Below, in pieces: positions 20,010 through 26,885 of a stretch of DNA of 64,000 nucleotides (within the stretch, counting starts at the first letter, position 1; each line of letters starts with the position of its first letter). Where the stretch lies: the NCBI RefSeq assembly GCF_001936575.1, contig NZ_MSMP01000001.1:1-64000 (forward strand), in the 5' to 3' direction. Both the position numbers and the translations under genes were made by a program. The notes under the pieces were generated by a model that was not told the DNA's origin, did not search any database, and saw only the letters and a program-made list of their open reading frames with translations. Origin of the DNA: Tenacibaculum agarivorans. GTDB lineage: Bacteria; Bacteroidota; Bacteroidia; Flavobacteriales; Flavobacteriaceae.

Positions 20010-20011
20010 TA

Positions 20012-20365
20012 ATGGAAAAAAGATACTGTTTAGAATGCTCAACCGAATTGAAAGGAAGAGCAGACCAAAAATTTTGCTCAGATTATTGTAGAAATACTTA
20101 CAATAATAAAGTAGATAAGGACACCAAGAATTTAATCCGAAATATTAATAATAGACTTAAAAAAAACTATAAAGTTTTATCTGAACTAAATACTAAAGGA
20201 AAAACTAAAGTTTCAAGAGCTAAATTATATGATAAAGGATTCGACTTTCAATTGTTCACTTCTATATACCAAACCAAAACAGGTAATACCTATTTTTATA
20301 TATATAACCAAGGTTATTTGGCTTTGGAAAATGAATGGTATTTACTTATTAAAAAAGAGTTGTAA
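20012..20365 (+). CDS. Small zinc-ribbon protein (DUF2116-like)
   Basis: 117 residues. The N-terminus holds a CxxC...CxxxC zinc ribbon (Cys6, Cys9, Cys22, Cys26; CLECSTELKGRADQKFCSDY), a pattern common in small conserved bacterial proteins annotated as DUF2116-like. The C-terminal part (about 40-117) is basic then aromatic-rich and may bind nucleic acid. The gene starts 2 bp after the preceding stop codon, implying coupling. The precise role is unknown. Confidence 0.75.
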   Translation: MEKRYCLECSTELKGRADQKFCSDYCRNTYNNKVDKDTKNLIRNINNRLKKNYKVLSELNTKGKTKVSRAKLYDKGFDFQLFTSIYQTKTGNTYFYIYNQGYLALENEWYLLIKKEL

Positions 20366-20489
20366 AATCTAGTTCAAATTTCAAATTTAAAAGACTAAAA
20401 TAGGTGAAAACATTTTAAAAAGTAAAGTTTATTTTACATTTTGGAAATTTTACATTACATTTAAATTGAAATTATAAATTTTAAATGTT

Positions 20490-20945
20490 ATGAATACAAA
20501 TTTTCTTTTACCAAATAAATATAAGTTCCTAGGTTGGACATTATTGACCTTTGGTATTCTAATTGGTTTTTATGTTATAGCATCAGACTATGAATCAGAT
20601 CTTCTAGAAATCAAAGTATTATCTATTTTCTCTGACCCTTTAATTGGTGGGAATAAAGGTTTTTTCAAACTTATAGAGAATAGTATTGTAGATGAAATTG
20701 CATGTCTATTAATAATAATTGGTGGCTTAACTGTTGGATTTTCTAAAGAAAAGATAGAGGATGAATTTATTGCAAAATTAAGAACAGACTCTTTAATTTG
20801 GGCACTTGTAATAAATTATTTGATTTTGGCGCTAACAATAGTATTTGTTTACGACCTTACATTTTTTAATATACTAGTGTTCAACATGTTTACGCCTTTA
20901 TTATTTTTTATTGTAAGATTTAATTTTTTAAAAATTCGTGCATGA
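20490..20945 (+). CDS. Small integral membrane protein, unknown function
   Basis: 151 residues with four likely membrane segments (about 15-32, 68-85, 102-122, 125-145). The segment between helices 1 and 2 is polar. No enzymatic motif. Its stop overlaps the start of an XRE-type regulator (ATGA overlap at 20942-20945), a common pairing in which the small HTH protein controls the membrane-protein operon. I infer a stress or envelope role at most. Confidence 0.8.
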   Translation: MNTNFLLPNKYKFLGWTLLTFGILIGFYVIASDYESDLLEIKVLSIFSDPLIGGNKGFFKLIENSIVDEIACLLIIIGGLTVGFSKEKIEDEFIAKLRTDSLIWALVINYLILALTIVFVYDLTFFNILVFNMFTPLLFFIVRFNFLKIRA

Positions 20946-21142
20946 AAAATACTATAAAAATTGAAAGAGCTAGACATAACCTAACACAAGCTAATTTAGC
21001 TGAAAAGATAGGAGTTAGTAGACAGTCAATAAATGCTATTGAAAAAGGAAAGTTTATACCCTCAACTGTACTAGCGCTTAAACTTGCGAAACTTTTTAAT
21101 GCTTCAGTAGAAACCTTATTTTTATTAGAAGATGATGATTAG
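20942..21142 (+). CDS. Small XRE/Cro-type helix-turn-helix regulator
   Basis: 66 residues, almost entirely an HTH_XRE domain: TIKIERARHNLTQANLAEKIG with the recognition helix in SRQSINAIEKGKFIPS. This compact YozG-like form often follows a small membrane protein. It probably binds its own operon promoter. Translation is coupled to the upstream gene by the 4-bp overlap. Confidence 0.92.
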   Translation: MKNTIKIERARHNLTQANLAEKIGVSRQSINAIEKGKFIPSTVLALKLAKLFNASVETLFLLEDDD

Positions 21143-21154
21143 ATCATTACTTAT

Positions 21155-21224
21155 ATTTTTTGGCATCAATTAAAAAAATTATGCTATTTAGTAGCAAACA
21201 TATCTCTGATTGATGCCAAAAAAT
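21155..21224. terminator. Bidirectional terminator/long inverted repeat (16-bp perfect stem)
   Basis: ATTTTTTGGCATCAAT at 21155-21170 is perfectly complementary to 21209-21224, with a 38-nt loop holding its own small hairpin (TGCTA/TAGCA). It sits between the convergent ends of the XRE and CBS genes. T- and A-runs in the arms allow termination in both directions. The loop is long for a simple terminator. Confidence 0.65.
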
Positions 21225-21234
21225 TAGTAATTTA

Positions 21235-21702
21235 TCACTTCCAGGAATTTCCTTTCATTTGAATTGCTGCTTTTAAAATATCTTTTTGACTAATTTGTCC
21301 TACCAATTTTCCATTTTCTAAAATTGGGAATCTTCTTCTCTTAGATTTTAAAAAATGATTTGCAGCATCGAAAATATTCATATTTCCTGATATAGTTTCA
21401 ACTTCTCTTACCATAGCTTTACCAACAGTATTTTCTTTATCTAAAGGTAAATTGTAATATCTACTTTCTGAGATGTGTTTAATACAATCTCCTTCTGAAA
21501 TAATTCCAATCAACTCATTACGATCATTCACAACTGGTCCTCCTGAAATTCTGTTTTTAACCAATGTGTCTATCACTTCTTCTAAGGACTGATTTTCTTT
21601 AAAAGTGATTAGTTTTTTGGTCATATAATCAGAAACTAAAATAGGTTCTACTTCTTTCTTTACCACTAGCGTTCTTTTACCTTGAAAATTTTTAATCCCC
21701 AT
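21235..21702 (-). CDS. CBS-domain-pair protein
   Basis: 155 residues made of two tandem CBS motifs (about 23-80 and 90-150), starting SDYMTKKLITFKENQSLEEV and ending GQISQKDILKA. CBS pairs bind adenine nucleotides and usually sense energy state or regulate partners; stand-alone versions like this are common in flavobacteria. There is no fused effector domain, so the partner is unknown. The gene is monocistronic, with the terminator just downstream. Confidence 0.92.
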   Translation of the reverse strand: MGIKNFQGKRTLVVKKEVEPILVSDYMTKKLITFKENQSLEEVIDTLVKNRISGGPVVNDRNELIGIISEGDCIKHISESRYYNLPLDKENTVGKAMVREVETISGNMNIFDAANHFLKSKRRRFPILENGKLVGQISQKDILKAAIQMKGNSWK

Positions 21703-22014
21703 AATTAATTGATTTTAAGAAATATAATATAGTGAATTCCTGTAACATAAAAAAATAAGTTCAATTCAACTTCATTTTAGCTTTACTGAAAACATCTTAC
21801 AAACTAACACCATCATACATTTTTTCTATTCTTATTTATTGATACATTTCTAATATAAAAGCAAACTATTTCTGTTAAAAATTGAAAAAAATATGATAAT
21901 GCCAATACCATTTATAACTAGTAATTCAACTTGAATTACTCAAACTTTACGTTTTTAACAAAAAAGAAATTAGAATCGGAAACTTTAAAAAAGTTTATTA
22001 GCTATCTTTGTACT
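21703..22014. other. Intergenic region between CBS and tatA genes
   Basis: 312 bp of AT-rich non-coding DNA between divergent genes. The only clear signal is the -7 box at 22003-22010 for tatA. An in-frame upstream extension of tatA (from 21931) lies mostly before this promoter and is therefore unlikely to be translated. Confidence 0.5.
22003..22010 (+). promoter_or_regulatory. -7 promoter box (TATCTTTG) abutting tatA start
   Basis: Exact TAnnTTTG match ending 4 bp before the ATG at 22015. The expected transcription start falls on or next to the start codon, so the mRNA may be leaderless. Confidence 0.65.
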
Positions 22015-22296
22015 ATGATGTTACCTTTTTTATTTATTGGAGGACCAGAGATTTTTATAGTATTACTGTTTGTTGTCGTTTTTTTCGGTGCAGATAAGCT
22101 TCCTGAAATTGCAAGAGGATTAGGAAAAGGAATGCGACAAGTTAAAGATGCAACTAATGATATTAAACGTGAAATAAATGATAGCGCTAAAAATCATGGT
22201 TTAGATACAGATATAGCTTCTGATATAAATAAAGAAGTAAATGAAGTAAAGGAAAATATTGAAGATCTTACTGGACCAATAAAAAGGAACATGTAG
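22015..22296 (+). CDS. tatA: Sec-independent protein translocase TatA/E
   Basis: About 93 residues from the ATG at 22015 (an adjacent ATG is at 22018). Typical TatA architecture: a short hydrophobic N-terminal helix (LFIGGPEIFIVLLFVVVFFG), the hinge ADKLPEIARGLGKGMRQVK, then an amphipathic and charged tail. It forms the pore element for folded twin-arginine substrates in the inner membrane. A longer reading from 21931 is rejected because the promoter box lies inside it. The stop is 3 bp from the convergent methyltransferase stop. tatC is not in the window. Confidence 0.93.
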   Translation: MMLPFLFIGGPEIFIVLLFVVVFFGADKLPEIARGLGKGMRQVKDATNDIKREINDSAKNHGLDTDIASDINKEVNEVKENIEDLTGPIKRNM

Positions 22297-22299
22297 TTT

Positions 22300-22941
22300 T
22301 TATTTTACCCTACTTACTGTTAATCCATCTCTAATAGGAAGCAAAACTGTTTCAATTCTTTGATCTTCTTTTAATAGTTTGTTATACTCTAATAACATTT
22401 TTGTATCGATATCTTTAGGATTCAATTCCTCTACTACTTTTCCGCTCCATAAAACATTATCAGATAAAATAATACCTCCAGGATTCATTTTATCAATAAT
22501 CAAATTAAAGTAATTTGGATAATTGGATTTATCTGCATCAATAAATACTAAATCAAAATTTTTATCTATTTCTGGTATAATGTCAATAGCATTTCCTACG
22601 TACTGCTTTATTCTTCCTCTGTAAGCTGATTTTTCAAAATACTTTGTTTGTAACTCTTCTAGCTCCTCATTTTTATCAATGGTATAAAGTATTCCGTCTT
22701 CTTGTAATCCTTCTGCCAAGCACAAAGCTGAATACCCTGTATAAGTTCCTATTTCTAAAATGGATTTAGGAGCAACTAATTTCGCTATCATGGCCAAAAC
22801 TCTGCCTTGAAAAGCACCACTCAACATTCTAGGATTTAATACTCTTTGCCAAGTTTCTCTACTTAATTCTTGTAACAATTTAGGCTCTTGCTCTGAATGT
22901 GCTACAACATAATCATCTATTTTTTGAGGTAAGAAATGCAC
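22300..22941 (-). CDS. SAM-dependent O-methyltransferase (COMT/CCoAOMT-like)
   Basis: 213 residues, the size of class I catechol/caffeoyl-CoA-type O-methyltransferases. The SAM-binding motif is EIGTYTGYSALCLAEGL (about 62-78). FDLVFIDADKSNYPNYF is the metal-binding motif II, and GGIILSDNVLW follows. Soluble, with no signal peptide. The natural acceptor is unknown, probably a catechol-like small molecule. It is separated from neighbours by its own convergent boundary and not obviously part of an operon. Confidence 0.93.
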   Translation of the reverse strand: MHFLPQKIDDYVVAHSEQEPKLLQELSRETWQRVLNPRMLSGAFQGRVLAMIAKLVAPKSILEIGTYTGYSALCLAEGLQEDGILYTIDKNEELEELQTKYFEKSAYRGRIKQYVGNAIDIIPEIDKNFDLVFIDADKSNYPNYFNLIIDKMNPGGIILSDNVLWSGKVVEELNPKDIDTKMLLEYNKLLKEDQRIETVLLPIRDGLTVSRVK

Positions 22942-23020
22942 AATTTAATTTTAAAGTAAAAGTATGAAAACGGAACTTACACTAGTGCAAATTCCGTTCA
23001 ATCTAACAAAAAATCAAAAA

Positions 23021-23046
23021 AACGGTTTCATTTAAAACCGATTTCT
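23021..23046 (-). terminator. Intrinsic terminator of the sigma/anti-sigma operon
   Basis: Stem CGGTTT (23023-23028)/AAACCG (23035-23040), followed on the minus strand by a run of T. It lies immediately after the anti-sigma stop at 23049. Confidence 0.7.
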
Positions 23047-23048
23047 TT

Positions 23049-23312
23049 TTATGAAGACACCTGCTTCAATTTTTCTTTTAGTAGTTCTTTGTCCTCACTA
23101 GTCATGCAGTGAGTTTCCTGCTTACAGTCTAACGCTTTTGCTTTAAATATGTCTGTTAACTTAGCATTCTGCTTAGCATATAAAGAACATATTTTACAAG
23201 TAGCTATATGAAACTGAAGCTTAATTTTCTCCAATGTTGTAGCCTCACCATATTGAGATTTATTGCAAATCTCATTAGCTTCTTGACATGTAATTTTTAA
23301 AAATTTAAACAT
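23049..23312 (-). CDS. Putative zinc-binding anti-sigma factor
   Basis: 87 residues with the ZAS signature HxxxCxxC (His35, Cys39, Cys42) plus upstream Cys9 and Cys16, fitting a cytosolic zinc anti-sigma domain. No membrane segment is seen, so it is a soluble short form, possibly redox-sensing. It starts 4 bp after the sigma-factor stop, as expected for a sigma/anti-sigma pair. It probably sequesters the upstream ECF sigma. Confidence 0.8.
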   Translation of the reverse strand: MFKFLKITCQEANEICNKSQYGEATTLEKIKLQFHIATCKICSLYAKQNAKLTDIFKAKALDCKQETHCMTSEDKELLKEKLKQVSS

Positions 23313-23316
23313 CTTT

Positions 23317-23889
23317 TTATTTATTAAACCAATTTTTTTCCATACAACTTCTCAACTGAGTTCTAGCTCTATGGATAATTACCCATAGGTTGGACGGAGT
23401 AATATCTAGCTCCTTACAAATTTCTTCAGTTTCAAACTCTTGAATAGTTTTCATTCTAAAAACCATGGCATATTTTTCTGGAAGATTATCGATACAAATA
23501 TCTATCTGACTCTTTAATTCTTCATTTTCAATATTCCTTTCGGTTTCACTATTCCATGATTGCGGCACACGCTCTTCTATCCAATTTCCTTCATTGTCTC
23601 CATCTTCATAAAAATTCATTCTTACCTCTGCTTGTCCTTTTTTAGAATTGATTTTTCTATAGTAATCAATTATCTTACGTTTTAAGATAGAAATCAACCA
23701 AGTTCTTTCTGTCGATTTCCCTTCAAAATTTTTAGCAGAGCGTAATCCTGCAAAAAATGTTTCTTGAACAAGATCTTTTGCTACATCGCTGTTACTAACT
23801 CTAACAACAGCATAGTTATACAGATAATCTGAATAGTTATCTATCCATGTATCAGGATTTAACGTGTGTGTTTCCTTAATTTTATTCAC
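23317..23889 (-). CDS. ECF-type RNA polymerase sigma factor
   Basis: 190 residues, a sigma-70 family ECF protein. Region 2 covers about 15-90 (YSDYLYNYAVVRVSNSDVA, then ERTWLISILKRKIIDYYRK). Region 4 covers about 130-185 (LPEKYAMVFRMKTIQEFETE, then ITPSNLWVIIHRARTQLR). The only upstream start in frame is a GTG at 23889, with no Met until mid-protein. A -7 box ends 5 bp before that GTG, so translation may be leaderless. Regulon unknown; it is paired with the downstream anti-sigma gene. Confidence 0.93.
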   Translation of the reverse strand: MNKIKETHTLNPDTWIDNYSDYLYNYAVVRVSNSDVAKDLVQETFFAGLRSAKNFEGKSTERTWLISILKRKIIDYYRKINSKKGQAEVRMNFYEDGDNEGNWIEERVPQSWNSETERNIENEELKSQIDICIDNLPEKYAMVFRMKTIQEFETEEICKELDITPSNLWVIIHRARTQLRSCMEKNWFNK

Positions 23890-23894
23890 GAGGG

Positions 23895-23902
23895 CAAATA
23901 TA
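23895..23902 (-). promoter_or_regulatory. -7 promoter box (TATATTTG) for the sigma operon
   Basis: On the minus strand TATATTTG ends at 23895, 5 bp before the GTG at 23889. It lies in the 15-bp gap after the NTF2-like gene, giving the sigma factor its own promoter. Confidence 0.6.
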
Positions 23903-23904
23903 CA

Positions 23905-24384
23905 TTATTTTTTTTCTAGACTTACTCTACATTCCTGTCTTCTTCTCATATCAACTAAATAGATAATTTCCCATTTTCCATTGTTATTAAATAACTGAAA
24001 AGAATTAGCTCCACAGTGACTAAATGTATCATTCAAATAAAACTCATATGGAGTCCAAACTGAAGCCAAATTTCCATCTATTTGTATTTGATAAGACAAT
24101 AGTTTTTCAAAATAAGTATCTGAACTTTTTTTAGAAGCAATAGCCTTTAATAATTTTTGTCGTGTTTCACTTACTAAGATTTTCTCACCTTTCTTATTTG
24201 TATATGTGGTTTGAATCTTAATATCCTTATGCAATGTTGTGCCAACTAAAGTAGAATCTCCTTGATGTAAACCATCAAAAAATACATCAATCACCTTTTT
24301 AATTTGCTGTTCTTCAGTTGCATCTTGTGCTATCCCTGAAAAGGTAAGCAAGACTAAAATAAAGAACGAAGAAAACTTGAACAT
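23905..24384 (-). CDS. Secreted SnoaL/NTF2-like protein
   Basis: 159 residues with a signal peptide (FSSFFILVLLTFSGIAQ, cleavage after about residue 19). The remainder fits a DUF4440/SnoaL-like cone fold: EQQIKKVIDVFFDGLHQGD, then SVWTPYEFYLND and a final WEIIYLVDMRRR. Such periplasmic proteins in Bacteroidota are usually annotated as nuclear transport factor 2 family. No catalytic residue is certain. The sigma gene follows on the same strand but has its own promoter. Confidence 0.8.
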   Translation of the reverse strand: MFKFSSFFILVLLTFSGIAQDATEEQQIKKVIDVFFDGLHQGDSTLVGTTLHKDIKIQTTYTNKKGEKILVSETRQKLLKAIASKKSSDTYFEKLLSYQIQIDGNLASVWTPYEFYLNDTFSHCGANSFQLFNNNGKWEIIYLVDMRRRQECRVSLEKK

Positions 24385-24501
24385 GAACTAAAACTTTAAC
24401 GTAAATCTAAAAAAAAAGAAGGGATTAAAATCAAATTAACAGAAGATTAACGAGTTTGCAGTATTTTGTATATTTTTACTCGATTTTAAACAAAAAACCA
24501 T

Positions 24502-25320
24502 ATGTCAGTAGCAAAAAAAGAATACAAGAGAATTACTGTGAAATCGTTGATTGAAATGAAAAGCAATAACGAAAAAATTTCTATGCTTACTGCATATGAT
24601 TATACCATGGCAAAAATTGTTGATGGTGCTGGTATAGATGTAATTTTAGTTGGTGATTCAGCCTCTAATGTAATGGCTGGACATGAAACTACGTTGCCTA
24701 TCACCCTAGATCAAATGATTTACCATGCAAGCTCTGTAATTCGTGCTATTGAACGTTGCTTAGTTGTGGTAGATTTACCTTTTGGTAGTTACCAAGGAAA
24801 TTCCAAATTAGCATTGGAATCTGCCATAAGAATTATGAAAGAAACAGGTGGACATGCTGTAAAATTAGAAGGTGGTGCAGAAATAGAACAATCAATTTCA
24901 AGAATATTAACCGCTGGTATTCCTGTTATGGGACATTTAGGATTAACTCCGCAATCTATCTATAAATTCGGAACGTATACTGTACGTGCAAAAGAGGAAG
25001 CAGAAGCTCAAAAATTAAAAGAAGATGCTAAGTTGCTACAAGAGTTAGGCTGCTTCGCTTTAGTATTAGAAAAAGTACCTGCTAAATTGGCTCAAGAGGT
25101 TGCTGAAAGTTTAACCATTCCTGTAATCGGAATTGGTGCTGGTAGCGGTGTTGATGGACAAGTTTTAGTGACACACGATATGTTAGGAATGACGCATGAA
25201 TTCAATCCTAGGTTTTTACGTCGTTATTTAGATTTACATGCTGAAATGACTAGTGCATTTGAACAGTATATTACTGATGTAAAAAATGTGGATTTCCCTA
25301 ATGAAAATGAACAGTATTAA
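24502..25320 (+). CDS. panB: 3-methyl-2-oxobutanoate hydroxymethyltransferase
   Basis: 272 residues, the standard PanB length. It makes ketopantoate from 2-oxoisovalerate and methylene-tetrahydrofolate in pantothenate/CoA synthesis. Visible signatures are [40 protein letters not shown] (Mg-binding Asp), VKLEGG and PVIGIGAG. Start ATG at 24502 fits the family N-terminus. A membrane-protein gene follows after 21 bp. Cytosolic; panC and panD are not in the window. Confidence 0.97.
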   Translation: MSVAKKEYKRITVKSLIEMKSNNEKISMLTAYDYTMAKIVDGAGIDVILVGDSASNVMAGHETTLPITLDQMIYHASSVIRAIERCLVVVDLPFGSYQGNSKLALESAIRIMKETGGHAVKLEGGAEIEQSISRILTAGIPVMGHLGLTPQSIYKFGTYTVRAKEEAEAQKLKEDAKLLQELGCFALVLEKVPAKLAQEVAESLTIPVIGIGAGSGVDGQVLVTHDMLGMTHEFNPRFLRRYLDLHAEMTSAFEQYITDVKNVDFPNENEQY

Positions 25321-25341
25321 GACTTCACTAAGTCATGATAT

Positions 25342-25722
25342 ATGGATCAAGTCTTCGATTTAGTCTATAAATTATTAAAATGGATTTCTGCAGTAAGTGG
25401 TTTTACTTATAGAGAGATTAATATTATAGTATATTTCATTATCATTCCTTCATTATTTAGTTTTCTACTGAGTAAAATTTTTAATCAGAAATATATAGTA
25501 TTAGGTTTTCTGGCATTTATAGCGCTTACTGTACTACTCATTCCTAATTTTGAAATTTTCTCACATTATTTATTTGATTATTGTGTTGATTTTTTAAATT
25601 GGTTTCAGCATTTAGGAATGAATTATATACAAGCCTCAGTAGTCATATGTGTAATAATACCGACTATAATAATAGGGTCATTATTATATTTCAAGAACAA
25701 AACTTCTAATAACATTAATTAA
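25342..25722 (+). CDS. Small membrane protein, unknown function
   Basis: 126 residues with three or four hydrophobic segments (about 25-43, 50-68, 92-115) and no recognised domain. It lies between panB and a dehydrogenase gene with gaps of 21 and 7 bp, so probably in the same transcript. Its role cannot be read from sequence. Confidence 0.75.
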   Translation: MDQVFDLVYKLLKWISAVSGFTYREINIIVYFIIIPSLFSFLLSKIFNQKYIVLGFLAFIALTVLLIPNFEIFSHYLFDYCVDFLNWFQHLGMNYIQASVVICVIIPTIIIGSLLYFKNKTSNNIN

Positions 25723-25729
25723 AAATAGC

Positions 25730-26668
25730 ATGAACGTTCTTCATCTAGACACCAATCACCCATTATTAATTCATCAATTATCAGAATTAGGTTTTACTAA
25801 TTACGAGGACTATACCTCAAATAAAGAAGAAGTAGAAGCTAAAATTCATGAATACGATGGCTTTATTATTAGAAGCAGATTTACTATTGACAAACAATTT
25901 TTAGATAAAGCCACAAATCTTAAATTTATTGGCCGAGTTGGTGCTGGATTAGAAAACATCGATTGTGAGTATGCAATTACTAAAGGAGTACAATTAATCT
26001 CTGCTCCCGAAGGAAACCGAAATGCCGTAGGTGAGCATGCTTTGGGAATGTTACTTTCTTTATTTAATAAACTTAATAAAGCTGACAAAGAAGTTAGAGA
26101 AGGGAAATGGTTACGCGAAGAAAACAGAGGAATTGAGTTAGACGGAAAAACTGTTGGACTCATAGGGTATGGAAATATGGGAAAAGCTTTTGCTAAAAAG
26201 CTCAGAGGTTTTGATGTTGAAGTTTTATGTTATGATATTAAACCGAATGTTGGGGATGAAAATTGCACACAAGTTTCACTAGAGAAACTTCAAGCAAAAG
26301 CAGATGTGCTAAGTTTACATACACCCCAAACTCCATTAACCATAAATATGGTCAATAAAGACTTCATCAATGCTTTTGCAAAACCTTTTTGGTTAATCAA
26401 TACAGCTAGAGGGAAATCGGTAGTTACTTCAGATTTAATACAAGCTCTTGAAAACGGAAAAGTTTTAGGTGCTGGTTTAGATGTGCTTGAATATGAAAAA
26501 AAATCATTTGAAAACTTATTTAACGAAACCAGTATGCCAGAAGCTTTTCAACATCTCATTCAATCAGATAAAGTTATCTTGTCTCCTCATGTCGCTGGAT
26601 GGACTATTGAAAGTAAAGAAAAATTAGCACAGACCATAGTAGATAAAATCAAAAAGGCATTTTCTTAG
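25730..26668 (+). CDS. D-2-hydroxyacid dehydrogenase (phosphoglycerate dehydrogenase-like)
   Basis: 312 residues, a D-isomer-specific 2-hydroxyacid dehydrogenase. N-terminal substrate part IIRSRFTIDK and FIGRVGAGLENIDC, Rossmann motif VGLIGYGNMGKAFAKKL (about 144-160), catalytic Arg in NTARGKSVV, and catalytic His in SPHVAGWT near the C-terminus. It lacks the C-terminal ACT domain of long SerA forms. The substrate could be 3-phosphoglycerate or another 2-keto acid. Likely co-transcribed with panB and the small membrane gene. Confidence 0.92.
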   Translation: MNVLHLDTNHPLLIHQLSELGFTNYEDYTSNKEEVEAKIHEYDGFIIRSRFTIDKQFLDKATNLKFIGRVGAGLENIDCEYAITKGVQLISAPEGNRNAVGEHALGMLLSLFNKLNKADKEVREGKWLREENRGIELDGKTVGLIGYGNMGKAFAKKLRGFDVEVLCYDIKPNVGDENCTQVSLEKLQAKADVLSLHTPQTPLTINMVNKDFINAFAKPFWLINTARGKSVVTSDLIQALENGKVLGAGLDVLEYEKKSFENLFNETSMPEAFQHLIQSDKVILSPHVAGWTIESKEKLAQTIVDKIKKAFS

Positions 26669-26885
26669 AAAGCTCTTTCCTACTTTTTTATCAAATCTTA
26701 ATCATTTTTCTTAATACCACAATTTTTTAATTATTGGCAAGTTATACTATTATGTGTTTTTTCAAAAGAAAGCATGTATTCTGGATCCCCACAGTTAAAG
26801 ATCAACTTAACCAAATTGATCTCTTACACTGATCAACTACAATGTAGTTTATTATACTATTAATCAACCCCATAATTACCCTAAA

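Noticed and set aside
21155..21224. 16-bp inverted repeat as ends of a mini insertion element or attachment site
   Set aside because: Only 38 bp inside, no target duplication and no recombinase nearby; a terminator between convergent genes explains it better.
21931..22014. N-terminal extension of TatA from 21931
   Set aside because: The -7 box TATCTTTG lies within it and TatA proteins begin at the hydrophobic helix.
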